NCBI GenBank assembly: GCA_028015205.1
Contig: CM051516.1
Coordinates: 29,712,230 to 29,776,229, forward strand
Origin: Mytilisepta virgata
Lineage: Eukaryota; Mollusca; Bivalvia; Mytilida; Mytilidae
Length of the DNA stretch: 64,000 bases
Reading direction: 5' to 3'
The notes below the pieces were generated by a model, which saw nothing but the letters and a program-made list of their open reading frames with translations, did no database searches and had not been told where the DNA came from. This document shows positions 35,690 through 47,747 of this stretch, piece by piece (the stretch's first letter is position 1; every line of letters begins with the position of its first letter). The position numbers and the translations under genes were made by a program.

Positions 35690-36394
35690 TAAATGGCAGA
35701 GTCCATGTTTGTCTGTGGAAAACCAAAAAAAAATCATTCTGATCAACTTGTTGCTGCCCTTCACTGCTCCTCACTGCTCTTCACTGCTTCTCTGTTCTTC
35801 GGCAAAGAGCAAGATAAGAGCAGTGATAAGCAGCGAAGAGCAGTAGCAGCATGTGCGAAGAACAGCGAAGAGCAAGAGATGAGCAGCGATGAGCAAAGAA
35901 GAGCAGCGAAGAGCGGCGATGAGCAAAGAAGAGCAGCGAAGAGCAAGAGAAGAGCAGTGATGACCAGGAATGAGCAAGAGAAGAACAGCGAAGAGCAGCG
36001 ATGAGCAAGAGAAGAGCAGCGAAGAGCAGTAGCAGCAGGTACAAAGAACAGCGAAGAGCAAGAGATGAGCAGTGATGAGCATGAGAAGAGCAGTGATGAG
36101 GAAGAGAAGAGAAGCGTTGAGCAGGGATGAGCAAGAGAAGAGCAGCGATGAACAGCGATGAGAAAAAGAAGAGCAGCGATGAGCATCGATAAGCAGTGAA
36201 GAGCAGTGATGAGCAAGAGAAGAGCACTGATGAGCAAGAGAAGAGCTGCGAAGAACAAGAGAAGAGCAGCGATGAGCATCAATTTTCTATTTCCATAACG
36301 TCAATAATAAACCCAAAATACGTGTCTATACTGTGACGTCATATCCGGCACCACCTCCTCCACAAATGATAACTGAACGGTCGCCATATACTAC
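35690..36394. mobile_element. One arm of a GTAGTATA-ended element with a GAGCAGCGA array
   Basis: A GAGCAGCGATGAGCAAGAGA array (about 35810-36275) is followed by TTTTCTATTTCCATAACGTC, GACGTCATATCCGGCACCAC and the terminus GAACGGTCGCCATATACTAC ending at 36394. The same order of parts forms the right arm of the element at 48496-51690. The other end is not found, so this is a partial copy. Confidence 0.7.
35810..36275. repeat. GAGCAGCGATGAGCA simple-repeat array
   Basis: Irregular tandem repeats of 10-15 bp built from GAGCA, GCGA, AGAGAA and GATGAGCA. Because of the period and lack of stops, all three minus-strand frames read open for over 100 codons (Ser/Leu/Cys-rich). This is composition, not evidence of a gene. 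Confidence 0.85.
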
Positions 36395-37307
36395 TAAAAC
36401 TTCAGCAACTGATTTACATATAGTGTACTAGTATAACAAATTTAAAAAACGCCATAGAAATATTCTTGTAATAAATAACCTTTTATTTTAAAAGCAGCAT
36501 AAATTCAAATTAAAAAAAAATAATAATATGCACCAGCTCAAACTTTATAATCTCTCTTTTATTGTGCAATTAGTATAATAGTCCCAGGTATTGCGAACAA
36601 AATGTCTTTAATGGTTAAAATATCATTCACTTATCACCTAACATCCTGAAACTTACCAAATTACATTTTTTACATATATCTGATAAAAAAATGTTGAAAT
36701 TAAGTACCATGACCCCTGTGCTTTATGTTTTAAATAGGATAATTGAAAAAGGCAAACCGAGAGTGGGGAAAATTAAAATAGAAAAATATACACTATTATA
36801 TGTGTATGATATCGTTTCATAATTAAAATCGTGTTTTTTACGGACTAAACATTGATTTCCTTCATAGATCATTTATACCCTAGTTTTATCTTGTTTTTTT
36901 TGGAAGGGGGTGGGCTTTTTGGTTGTTTTTTTTTATATTTCTGTATTCAAACCACTAATTATATATAACCTGATGTTTAAAGGAGGGGAGGGATGAACAC
37001 GAGCGTAGTCAAGTTTAACCTCACCACATTATTTCGTTTTAGAAAAAAATACAACATATATCAGATATATGAGACACATTTGTATCAAGACAAAACATTT
37101 TTTTTGATGAATATTGAAAAAAAATTGTTTATACGGATCTTCGTGGAAGCAACTACTACATTTAGGTTATTTTGAATCACATGTCAATAAAATGTAAAGC
37201 AAATGGCTAAAAATTCTGAACACTTCTCTACTTTGCTATGAAGGGATAAATTTCTTCTGGATATTTCTACCCAGAGTTAAATATATTCAATACTATAATC
37301 CAATATA
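36395..37307. other. Non-coding, nothing recognised
   Basis: AT-rich sequence without named features. Confidence 0.45.
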
Positions 37308-37466
37308 TTCCCTCACTGTTACACATTTTTGATACTTTCATGAAATGATTAGACATTTTGTGTTTTGTTCATTTTTTAATGAATTTTTCGAGTGATAAAT
37401 AAATGAACATAAGACAAAATGTCTTATCATTTCATGAAAGTAACAAAAACGTGTAATAGGAGGGAA
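37308..37466. mobile_element. 159-bp hairpin MITE at a TA site
   Basis: The ends TTCCCTC and GAGGGAA are flanked by TA on both sides (37306-37307 and 37467-37468). The arms pair for most of their length: TACTTTCATGAAATGAT faces ATCATTTCATGAAAGTA, and ACATTTTGTGTTTTGTTCAT faces a close complement. The whole element can fold into one long hairpin. TA target and size fit a Tc1/mariner-type MITE. Confidence 0.78.
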
Positions 37467-39221
37467 TACGAGAATTATTTTTCAAAAATATTATTTTGAA
37501 GAAAAAAAAATACACGTGAGAAAATTTTTTATAAACTGTTCAGAATTACAATTTTTTAAAATGAATTTTTAAGAGAGAAAAATAATCAATATATTTAGCA
37601 ATAAACTGACAACTTTATTCAAGTGATAAAAGTTCAAAAAACTTGTGACAAGAAATATACCAAATACAGTTAATAAAACAAATTACGACTAGAGATTAAA
37701 TACAGTCAGGTATGACAGTGAACCCTGCACTCCCTAGCCCCTCAAATAGTTTGGACACGTATCAAAAGTGCAAAATATAAAACTTTATATCTACAGATCT
37801 GCAAACATTCTGCTAAGAAATTAAATCACTGAACCGAATGAAAATGAATAAAAATTTGTCGCAAGCTCAAGAAATTCCATTCCAGGTGGAACCAAGTTCA
37901 TGAAAATCGAAATTCTAAAACCTTATTGCGCATCTACATATGGTATATGACAATACTGTAAAGAAAATAATTTTTAAACAATTGAATGTTAGATAACAGT
38001 TTTGTTTTAAGGAAAACTGAATTTTAACTTTTAACTGTGAACAAACTTTTAGTTATGTTTTGGCGTCAACTACTTTGGTAATTTTTGCAGTTTTGAATTT
38101 GCTCTTCCAACTTTTTGGATCGATGTTTTGGTTTTCAACAGGCCTTGAGCACAACCGATGAGTCGTAAATCGAAAATTGGTATCGAAATTGCATTAAAAT
38201 TGGTATCAAAGAATTTTTTTTTACCACTGAGTCGATGTCACTGCTGGTGGACTCCAAGTCCCCAGGGTGTCCCTAGCTCAGTTGTTAGTATTTCGATACT
38301 AGACCCAAATTGATACTTAAAATTAACTATTACAAAATTTGCAAAGCTGTGTCCTTAGAGGGTTTTGGAGTTACCCCTTTTGTTCATTTTAGCAGTTTTG
38401 AATTTGCTCTTCAACTTTTTGGATTTTTGTTTTTGTTTTCAGCATTTTAGGCCTTGAGCAAACAGGAGTTTGTCAGTTGTTTTTGATTCTTCCCTCCTTC
38501 GAATATCCTTGGGTATTTTTTTTACTTTACTTGAACTGTATTTTAGTTGTATAAAAAGATCAGAAATTTGAAAGTAAAACATTTAAGAGAATATTAGCTA
38601 ATGTTAGGCACATATCACCACTAGATTGGTCTAAAATTATCCAATATTTGGGAATTTTTGTATTTTGTCACTTTTCTACATTTTGCAGCTGAAATTTGAA
38701 AAAGTCATCACAACTAAATGTCATATAGTGGAAAATCTTGATTTTTTAAAATTTGATATATGGTTTTATAGGGTATGTCATACAACAAACTGGTCAACTA
38801 CAAGGTTGTTGAACATAGACCATCAATTCATGACGTCATGTGAAAAACAGAAGAAAACTGTTCTTGCTGATAGTCTTGCCATCCACATTTGAGGTCCTGG
38901 GTAACGGTTGAGCTAGCTGTACAGAACATTGTGCATGTGGTTTGCGTGGGATTAGAAACTTGATGACAATCTTGATATTTCATTGGTCGAGACAAATATT
39001 AAAATTCAAATCAGAGCACATTTCGAACTTAAATTAAAAGATTGTCGAAACAAACTTTCAAATGTGTCAATTTAAAAAAAAAGAGTCCATATTAATAATC
39101 CTACCCAGTTTGTAATTTCTTCTAATACAAATGTAAATTATTCAATTATTGATCTTAATTTGATTTGAAAAGAGTTTATGAAATAAAATGTTTCCTGAAT
39201 TAAATGATCACATATCTTACG
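37467..39221. other. Non-coding with a duplicated block
   Basis: The phrase GCAGTTTTGAATTTGCTCTT followed by CAACTTTTTGGAT occurs at about 38088 and again at 38392. It is followed both times by GTTTTCA(A/G)CA and GGCCTTGAGCA. A weaker relative lies at about 35222-35310. These are remnants of an unnamed repeat. Confidence 0.5.
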
Positions 39222-40799
39222 TATAAAGAGGACAAATATACCTAAGGAGCAATAAAAAAAACCCCAATCTATTAGACAGACAAAACTCGGGAAAACAAAT
39301 GAACATTCACAAGCACAACAAATAAAGACTGAAAACTAAAAAAAAAAAAAACAATGAACAACACGAACTCCTATAAAAACCAGTAGTGAACTCAGGTAGG
39401 GTAAACATTTCCTGCTCCGTATACTGCATCCGTCGTGAAGTTAAAAAAAGTCAATCCGTTGGTAGTCACAAATCGGTTCAGGTACATGAAGTGTTACGAT
39501 AGTGGGAACAGGTCCAACATCATCTTAGATATTGTAACACTGTAACGGTCAATCAATTCGTGATGACGACTGTAAAATTTACTAAGTGATGACACCAATT
39601 TATCCCTGATAAAACCCTGGTTAAGAAGCTTTTGTGACAGCAGTAATCCTCTTTGTCGAAAATCATGGTATCTCACGCATGCCCTTGAATATATATCGGA
39701 TACCCTGAGAAAAGTAGTCGCCATATGCAGGCGATGCTGGTATATTGCTACTCAAGAAAGGAAAGTTAACAATAGGAAAGTCGAAGTCATCACTTTTGTC
39801 ATAAAGTTTTGTCTTCAGATGTCCCTCATAGTCTATTTCAAGAAACAAATCCAAATATGAAGCGGACTTTGGTGTATGTGTAGTATCCTTAATTTCAAGT
39901 TCACTGGGGTAGATAAGATGTATAAAGTCTTGGAATTTGTCGTTATTTAACGACAACACGTCATATTATATAACGAAAAGTGAAATTAAAGGATTGGGCT
40001 AGTTTCTTTTTGTTTTAAAGTAGTAACCCCTGAATGAAGTCCGCTTCATATGAGTACAGAAACAGATCGGCGAGGAGAGGAGCACAGTTGGTTTCCATTA
40101 GAATGCCGATTGTGTGTTAAAAAATTAGACCACCAAATTCAACGAATATGTTGTCTATGATAAAATTTAAATTTTGTGTTTGTAATTTCATCTTCAGAAT
40201 ACTTTTTGTCAGAATCAGAGGGGTTCTTTACGAAATAAGCCTTTTCTCTACCTAGAACTAGAAATTTATACCTGTGTGTGCCATTTTTCTTGAAAAAACA
40301 TTGATGAACTAGTTGCTTTAAGCGATCTTTTAATTGAGAATGTGGTATGGTAGTGTAGAGTGTAGAGAAGTCGAATGTTTTTATGCTGTTGCATGTAGCC
40401 AAAGATTTTGATTTTAGATATTGTAGTAAATTTTTGGAATTTTTAAGAATCCACATCTGATTGATGCCACTGGTGGAATATGGTGTTTCACAGTAATTCT
40501 GAAGGCCCTCTTTAATACATGTCAATATGAATGTTAAATTCTTTGAAAGAGGTTTTGTAGAGCAATTAGCTGACCCAGCAATGTACCTTTGTTTAAACGG
40601 ATTCTTACGTAGTTTAGGAATCCAATAAAGAGCAGGAAGGTCCATTTCTTCACCCTTTGTAGAAATGCCAAAGGAATGAAGAACGGTCTTGTGGTTATCA
40701 AGAACTTCCTGCTTAGTGAGTGTGGTCGGTGTATAAGTAATGTGTTTATTTCCGATGCAAAGGCCCCATGATTGAATCAATATTAATTCCAAAAAATGC
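39222..40799 (-). pseudogene. Retroelement reverse transcriptase, copy A, decayed
   Basis: Reading leftward from 40792, the frame holds ALYWIPKLRKNPFKQRYIAG, GINQMWILKNSKN and the palm-domain motif FDFSTLYTTIPHSQLKDRL. Further on (another frame) come ETNCAPLLADLFLYSYEADF, then KSASYLDLFLE, VNFPFLSSNIPASPAYGDYF and ACVRYHDFRQRG. Frameshifts separate these parts. The active-site YxDD box near 39960-39970 is broken by an in-frame stop. The reverse-transcriptase type resembles animal Penelope-like elements, but that class call is tentative. The 3' tail at about 39230-39325 recurs at 46211-46300. Non-functional. Confidence 0.8.
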
Positions 40800-42890
40800 C
40801 ATCTTTAATGACAAGACAACAGTATCGTAACTATATCCCTTGTGGATAAGTCTGTTTGAAGGTTCGGTTAGCATTTCAGGTGAATGACGACATGTTTGTG
40901 CTTTGTATAGGACATTACCATTAGAGATGGGATTTGATATAACTGAACATACAAGATGTTTGCACCTTGATTTTTTGTGTTATGTTATCGAAATCCCTGG
41001 TGTAATAATTTTTCAGTAATACAGAGATTTCCTTCGTTAAAATCAAAAACGTTGTTACATACACAAGCGAATAGAAAAAGTTGAGATATATAAACACCAT
41101 ACGATGGTGCCAAAGAAAACGTCGCCATCTGCGGATAATTAACAATATGAAATGAAAAATCATCTCTCTTATCGTAAATTTTAGTATCAAGCTTCCCGTT
41201 TGAGATAAAGATATCAAGATCCAGGAAAGGGCAGTGTCCATTGTTAGTATTAGCTTATTTAAAGTAAGTTCAACAGGATAAATTTCTTTAGTGTACATAC
41301 TGAAGTCGTCATTATATCATCCAAATATCTAAAAGTGTTATTAAATTTTTGTATCAGATGTTGTTTCGTTGAGTCTTTGCTGACATAAATTGTGATTCGT
41401 AACAATACAGAAACAGGTCCGCAATAAGTGGTGCACAGTTAGTCCCATTGGAATTCCGATAACTTGGCGATATACGGAATCTCCATAGCGAACAAAAATG
41501 TTATGTAGTAAAAATTCAAGTGCAGTTACTATATCAAAGCAGGTCCAATTGACATAGTTCTTTTCTTCGTCGTTACTAAAAATGACCTAAAAGGGTTTGA
41601 ACATATATATTCACATTCTGGCTTTTTAAATGCCCATTTAATTAAGTATGTGAATTTTTTCTTAATGAGGCAAAGTGGTATATAGGACAGAAAAATCAAA
41701 ACTTTGAACAGATTCGAAATCACCAATATGAGCGTGCAATTTATCAAGTACTTCCAATGATTTTTTGACACTCCAAAAGTAATTAATACCACTATGTTCG
41801 TATACCTTATTTGAAAAATTCATTACCAGTTTTTTTATTGTACCAAGTGTACTAGTAAGTAGAATAGACAATTTAGTAGTGGAACAATGGCTTGAAGATT
41901 ACATAAATCTATATTTGTAAGGTGTTTTGTGCAGCATCGGAAGCTAGTACATAGTTGGAACTTTCATGTTATTCAGTTCTGCTTTTAGCAATCGGTTTAT
42001 GTGTGTAAACGATGTCATTTTCCAAAAATTGTGTCAGTTGGAATGTAGGTGAATTTGTGATATCCTTTTGCAGAACTTCAATATGAAATTTACGTCAAAC
42101 AATAACGATATTATTTGCAGCCTTATCAGCTGGGACAAAACAAATTCCTTTCCGAGTTCTTTTAGCTTATGTTTGATATTAGAAATAGGTGTATGGTTGT
42201 TGTTAGGAGTAAAATGTTCTTTAAAACATTTGTAAGTATATACGAATATCAGCTATTTTCATTACTGAATTGAAAAAGGAATCTAAGGATTTTTTGTAAA
42301 CTTTTCATCGCTTTATCCATTTTTTATAGTAAGTATGGAGTGAGTCGTGGATGATGTTACGACTCTCATTCCACGTAATAATTGACGGGGGACGATATTT
42401 AGGTCCTTTTCCAACGAATGATTTCAACTCTCGGTCCTGGACGATGATAAGGTCTCCTGTTATAACATGGGAACTGGGACCATAAATGTATTTGGAATGA
42501 ATGCAATTTCATGACGTAGGTGTATTATCACTGATATTAATATCTTTACACACCTCGCTATAATTAATAACATATTTCCAGATAGATTTTTTGTAAATAT
42601 AACAAATAAGAGCATGTTGAAGAGGGAGCTCAGTATTATCAAATAACCAGGAATTTGTTCTTTAACAGCATGATCATTAAGAATACCGGTAATATTTATA
42701 AAATCAAAACCTTTATTGACATATTTGATTTTAAGAAAATGTTTTTTATGATCTTCAGGGCGATCAATTTTGGAAAACAGTTTAAAATAACAGTACGAAA
42801 GAATATGAAAAATTCTGACACGTTGTTTTGGTGTATAAATCAGAGAACAGCAAAAATAAGAAACGATCGAGAAAGGTAACATTCAGTACC
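40800..42890 (-). pseudogene. Retroelement reverse transcriptase, copy B, decayed
   Basis: A second, more worn head-to-tail copy lies directly upstream of copy A on the same strand. RPEDHKKHFLKIKYVNKGFD and ILNDHAVKEQIPGY mark its N-terminal region (42780-42650). GINYFWSVKKSLEVLDKLHA and FDFSVLYTTLPH lie at 41810-41665. KKPECEYICSNPFR (41630-41590) and remnants of the DKRDDF/SYGVYISQLF blocks follow in other frames near 41180-41080. Several frameshifts are needed to read through it. Confidence 0.75.
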
Positions 42891-43507
42891 AAAGATGATG
42901 CGAAAAGATGAGTTGAATCCTCAAAAACAAACAAAATCAGGGCTTTCTTTGGGTCCCTTGAACTAAACAATGTTTTTTTTTCAGTTTTTCGTTTCAGTTT
43001 TGTAATAGAATGATTGTAGAATACTTGTAAATGAGTTTTTAAAACTCTCCAAACTCCGGAGGCCCAAATTAGAGTTCAGATCGCGCAAGTTATATTTCGG
43101 CATGTTCCTTCAAGGATAATCGTTTGGTGGTCTCCTCTCAAAGATATGTGAGGACCTAATCATGATTCAATATGCCCGACGTCACTAAAAATTAAATGGT
43201 CAGCCAAACGTGATCCCTGTAAGAAATATTGTCCTTTGGGGGTCCATATTAAGGACCATTTTAGTAACCATCCATACGAACAAAATAATTATAATAATAC
43301 ATAAAACTCTTCTCTAAAATAAATGAGGTATGTGGGTCTCTACTTTGATAGAATCCTCCTTGCCGAACTCCCTTTCAGGTATTAGAAAAAAATATTTTGT
43401 AATTTCCCCTCTGAAACTACTGGGTCAAATGATGGGACAAAAGTTTGACTAATATTCCTCAGGTGATTCTCTCGATCTCAAAGTTATCTTTTACTCCAGG
43501 GTGAGGG
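42891..43507. other. Non-coding, nothing recognised
   Basis: Degenerate repeat-like text (for example GATTCTCTCGATCTCAAAG) without an identifiable family. Confidence 0.4.
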
Positions 43508-43509
43508 TA

Positions 43510-45594
43510 CGGGGCGCCGAATGGGACTCTTGTGGTTTTGTACTCGAAATTCAATTTTGTACGGACAAAAGTGGGTTTTGTTCAACAAAAATGAGTTAAG
43601 TTTAACAAAATTTGTAGCATACTACAAATTTAAATTTTGTCATACAGAATTATCTTCCAGTGGACAAAAGTTACTTTTGTCATAACAAAATTCATTTTTG
43701 TATCACAGACTTTACTTTTGTTACGTAATTTGAAAATTGGGCGACAAAAGTCAATTTTGTATGCAAATTAGTTTAGTTTGGATTCTGTGAACTAATTTGC
43801 ATACAAAACTGAGATTTTGTCTTTATTTTTATGTAGACAAAATTGAATAGAAGTGAAAATTTAACACAAAAGTCAATTTTGTGCCACAAAAATCAATTTT
43901 GTGTGACAAAAGTCATTTTAAAAAGATTTTTAAGTTTTAATCTTTAGCATTATACCCCAAATATACACAGAAAAAAGTCCAACAAAATCTAACTTGAGGA
44001 AGATTAAAAAATCACGATTTTAAAATTCCTATGGACATTTGCATTGAAAATGGGAGATAACTCTGCAAAAAAGGCAGAAATATCCATAAAAATTGATACA
44101 AAATTATAACTTTACCGCTTCTATTCAGCAGAATGTATTGATTCTTGATATTTTAGCCGTCTTTAGAGTATAACAAACAACTCTTAAGTTTTTTTCATAT
44201 CTTTTATCAAGCTACAACCTAGATTTCGTAATTCTTTAGTTGACAATTTATTAAATTTTCAACTTGTCAAGGTAAAGAATCTCAAATTTAATAAAAATAA
44301 TTAAGCATATATTCTTCTTTTTGTGGATTAAAGTTTCTTTAAACAAGGTAGATGCTGATCAAATATAATGTACAAATATAAGCAATACCAAATTTTCACA
44401 TAATTTTTTCAAAATGGTCACAAAGCCACAAATTAGCAATTTCTTTAATGAAAAATGTGCAAAAAAAAAATACCCATAACATTTCGGTTTTGTACATTTC
44501 ATGAGCAGAAGATTATATAATATAGTCAAATACGAACTTAGAACCCCATCAAAGTATCATACTTTACATGAATTTTTAGAAAATCAACCAAAAAATGACA
44601 AAAAAAGACTCATTTTTGCAGAGTTATCTCCCCTTTCCAATGTTAATTTCCATAGGAAATTAAAAATGCTGATTTTGAGTTTTCCTCAAGTAAGATTTTA
44701 TGAGACTTTTTTCTGTGTATATTTGGGGCTTAGTGCTATAGATTAGAACTAAAACATTTTCTGTTGCAATTAGTTTGAGGTTAAAACTTAGTCTGACTGG
44801 ACTAAAATATAAAAAAACAAAGTAATCTCTATTTCACATGTAGGAGGGATCATTTTTATTTTTTTATTTTTTTATTTTTTCTTTTTCAAAAAGCACCAAC
44901 ATTTTTTTTTCGATCCTCTTTTGAAAAACCACTGACGTCGGAAGTTCAATTGTGACGTCAGTCACGTGTATCCCATAAGTAACATGGGTTTGTTGACATT
45001 AAAGCAAAAGAAGGACGTCATATTAGAATAATCACTATTGCACAAAATGTCCTATATTTGACATATATATTTTATTAGGTATTACTTACTTTTGCAGAAT
45101 AGCGCATCACCCATATGATATGTCCTTGAGCCTGCGAGACCCGCGTTTACTATATCCAATGACAGGCCTTCTTACAAAATCGTGATGAGAGAAATCAGTT
45201 GCAGATCCAAATTAGCATACAAAATTGACTTTTGTGACACAAAATTGACTTCTGTCACCAAAGTAAATTTTGTGTTAAATTTTCACTTCTGTCTAACAAA
45301 ACTTCATATTTGCATACCTATTTGACAAAAATTAATTTTGTCTACAAAAATGAATTTTGTCTCACAAAATTGAATTTTGTGTTTTAATTTCCATATCAGG
45401 TAACAAAAGTCAATTTTGTATGTAAATAAGTTTATATTTGCATACTTATTTGACAAAAAAATGAAGTTCTCATAAAACAAGTCTGTATCACATAGTTTTG
45501 TAAGACAAAAATGATTTTTTTATGACAGAATTGAATTTTGTTTCCACAAAATTGATTTTGATTACAAAAAGTTCAAGTCCCATTCGGCGCCCCG
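43510..45594. mobile_element. 2085-bp fold-back element at a TA site
   Basis: Perfect 19-bp terminal inverted repeats, CGGGGCGCCGAATGGGACT (43510-43528 and 45576-45594), are flanked by TA at 43508-43509 and 45595-45596. The arms are packed with ACAAAATTGA/TCAATTTTGT palindromic phrases. A second inner inverted repeat pairs about 43930-44080 (CCCCAAATATACACAGAAAAA, TCCTATGG, GGGAGATAACTCTGCA) with about 44615-44735. The loop and right arm hold unique sequence including two TGACGTCA-like sites near 44950. No transposase is visible. Confidence 0.88.
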
Positions 45595-45596
45595 TA

Positions 45597-46009
45597 GAGG
45601 GGAGAGGTAGGGCTGTCCTCTTTTAATATTGTAGTTTGGAGGGAGGTGTGATGTTGTTCATTGGTAAACCTAAACTCCTCGTTCATTTTTCAATTTAATT
45701 GTTATATACCATATGTGATGTGCAACAAGGTTTTAGAATTTTGATTTAATTTCAAAACTTGGGGCCCACAGAGGTCAAATTTCAAACATTGTTAATTTAA
45801 GCTTGTGGCCTAAACTCTTTCATTTTGCAATTCATGCATTTTATCTCCATATAGTATTGTCATACACCAAATGTAGATGTGCAAAAGGTTTAAGAATTTA
45901 GATAACTTGGGGTCCACTTTTGAGGGGTGCAGGGATCACTATCGATTCCAACAGTATGTTTTCTAGTTTAATATTATTATAATTTAAAGATGAACTTTAT
46001 TTCGTCTTC
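45597..46009. other. Non-coding, nothing recognised
   Basis: No named feature. Confidence 0.4.
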
Positions 46010-46310
46010 AAGCCATTGTTACACTTGGTACAATCAAAAACCTGGCAATAAATTTTTCAAATAAGGTATAAGAAAAAGGTGGTATTAATTACTTTTGGAG
46101 TATCAACAATTCGTTGGAAGTACTTGATAAATTGCATGCTCATATTGGTGAAGTTTTGATTTTTCTACCCTATATACCACTTTGCCTCTTTATTTCATTA
46201 ACCCATGTGTATGTTTGTTGTGCTTGTTCGTTTGTCTTCCCGGGTTTTGTCTGTCTAATGGATTGCGTTTTTTTTATTGCTCCTTAGGTATATTTGTTCT
46301 CTTAAACAAA
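46010..46310 (+). pseudogene. Retroelement reverse transcriptase, internally deleted copy C
   Basis: Plus-strand remnants read GGINYFWSINNSLEVLDKLH and a damaged YTTLP block (about 46080-46195). They are joined directly to the 3' tail shared with copy A (TTTTGTCTGTCTAATGGATT, TTATTGCTCCTTAGGTATAT at 46240-46295). The segment between is missing. It lies in the opposite orientation to copies A and B, across the 2085-bp element. Confidence 0.75.
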
Positions 46311-47076
46311 GAATTATATATATGCAAATTTCAGGCCTATCTATTTTTATAATTCATGACAATTGGTTAAAGTCAATTTTTAATATATGTTGAATATGAA
46401 GTGTGTGTGTTATTAAATTGTTTAAAAATATTTTTGGAACAAATATATTGAACACACAAACTCGGGACATAATATACACTCAAATTGTTTAAAAAAATTA
46501 TGCAGGATAATGTATATATTTAACGCAACCAATTGTTATGTATTCGAAAGATGAGCAGGTGTGCAGTAAAACTTTTTGCTCACACTGAAAGCAACGTTAT
46601 TGGATTTTTTCTTACAACTTTATGAAGGCGGTGAAGAACAATCTATGCATAAATTTGTGACTGAATGTCGACAAAGAATTTCTTTAAAAAGTCATTTATA
46701 AAATACCAGCTGTCTATATGTTTGGTCGAGAAACAGTTCAAACGTCCAACATTTTCAAAATAAGAAATTATTTTTAAGCGTAGTTGACATATTAAATGTC
46801 TAAATTCTTAAACGAGAACAGAATATGAAAATATGGACCAATACTGTCAGCAAATCGCGAGTGCACCAGATAACTCAAGTACCATAAAATAAAAATAAAA
46901 AGATGTCGTTCGGGAATTTGTAAGCCGAGATAATCACATATTTGTCATAGAGACGACATATTAATATAATTTAATAAGATAGCATGCTACTATATCATGA
47001 ATTGAAAACCTAAAAATCTTAAACATACATTTTCTTCTTGATATTTGAAATTTTTTATAAAAATATTCAGCCATTA
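46311..47076. other. Non-coding, downstream of gene B
   Basis: AT-rich; probably includes the gene B 3' untranslated region near 47000-47076. No AATAAA is seen on the minus strand in the first 80 bases after the stop. Confidence 0.4.
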
Positions 47077-47747
47077 TCAATATAAATTACATCGATTACA
47101 TGAAGCGTTTTTTGGAATTCCCCATGGTAAAACATAGCCTCTACCAACAATATCAACGTACTCAAAATAACCTAATTTTCTGTCTAAAATTGATCGGATG
47201 TCCACGGTTTCTGTATAATAAACCTCTACAATTATATCCATATTTGCCATTACAACTGAACAGTTGTCTCTCTCAGTTTGACTTATACACAAAAACGGGT
47301 TGTTGTATATATCAAGTTCACGCAGATACTTTCTACAAAATTCATTCCGGGGCGAAGTCGAGGGTGATACAATGATTGCTATATGATGTTTCTTATAATG
47401 ACAATAAAAGTCAACGAAGTAGAGATTGCAGTTTCGGTTGAAGAGAACTTCTGCTCTAATATTTAAACGACATGGTCCAAAGTAAGAATATTGCTGAGGT
47501 CTGTTTGTGCGAATGTCTAAAAATGTACTGAAAAACAATCCGTGAAAATTGCCGTTGATCACAGAACCTTGTTCACCTCCGTTATTCTTTAATTTGGGTT
47601 TCATATTTCCATTTTGATTAAACATGATATCATCAAAATATTTTCTGTTTTTATTTCTGTAGAGGTACTTGATCTTCCTAAGCCCAATAGTTTTCTTGAA
47701 TTTAATAGCCAAGTCGTAAAGGCGGTCAACCTCTCTTCCTGTTAAAT
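47077..47747 (-). CDS. Gene B last exon, PHYHIP C-terminal domain
   Basis: The acceptor GTTTTCAG precedes 47747 and the frame is open for 223 residues to the stop at 47077. The conserved core GSVINGNFHGLFFS, the NLYFVDFYC block and the CNRC ending match the C-terminal domain of PHYHIP-like proteins. No frameshift is seen, so this exon looks under purifying constraint. Confidence 0.9.

Noticed and set aside
35761..36282. Three long overlapping minus-strand frames (up to 173 codons, Leu/Ser/Cys-rich)
   Set aside because: They are readings of the GAGCAGCGA simple-repeat array, open in all three frames, with no domain and no splice context.
40921..41298. A separate membrane protein gene of 125 codons
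   Set aside because: It is a shifted frame of the decayed reverse transcriptase copy B; the correct frames show the conserved blocks.
42460..42882. An independent 140-codon gene
   Set aside because: It contains RPEDHKKHFLKIKYVNKGFD, which belongs to the N-terminal region of the same retroelement type.
44501..44746. An 81-codon gene inside the 2085-bp element as transposase
   Set aside because: Lies across the inner inverted repeat and shows no transposase motif.
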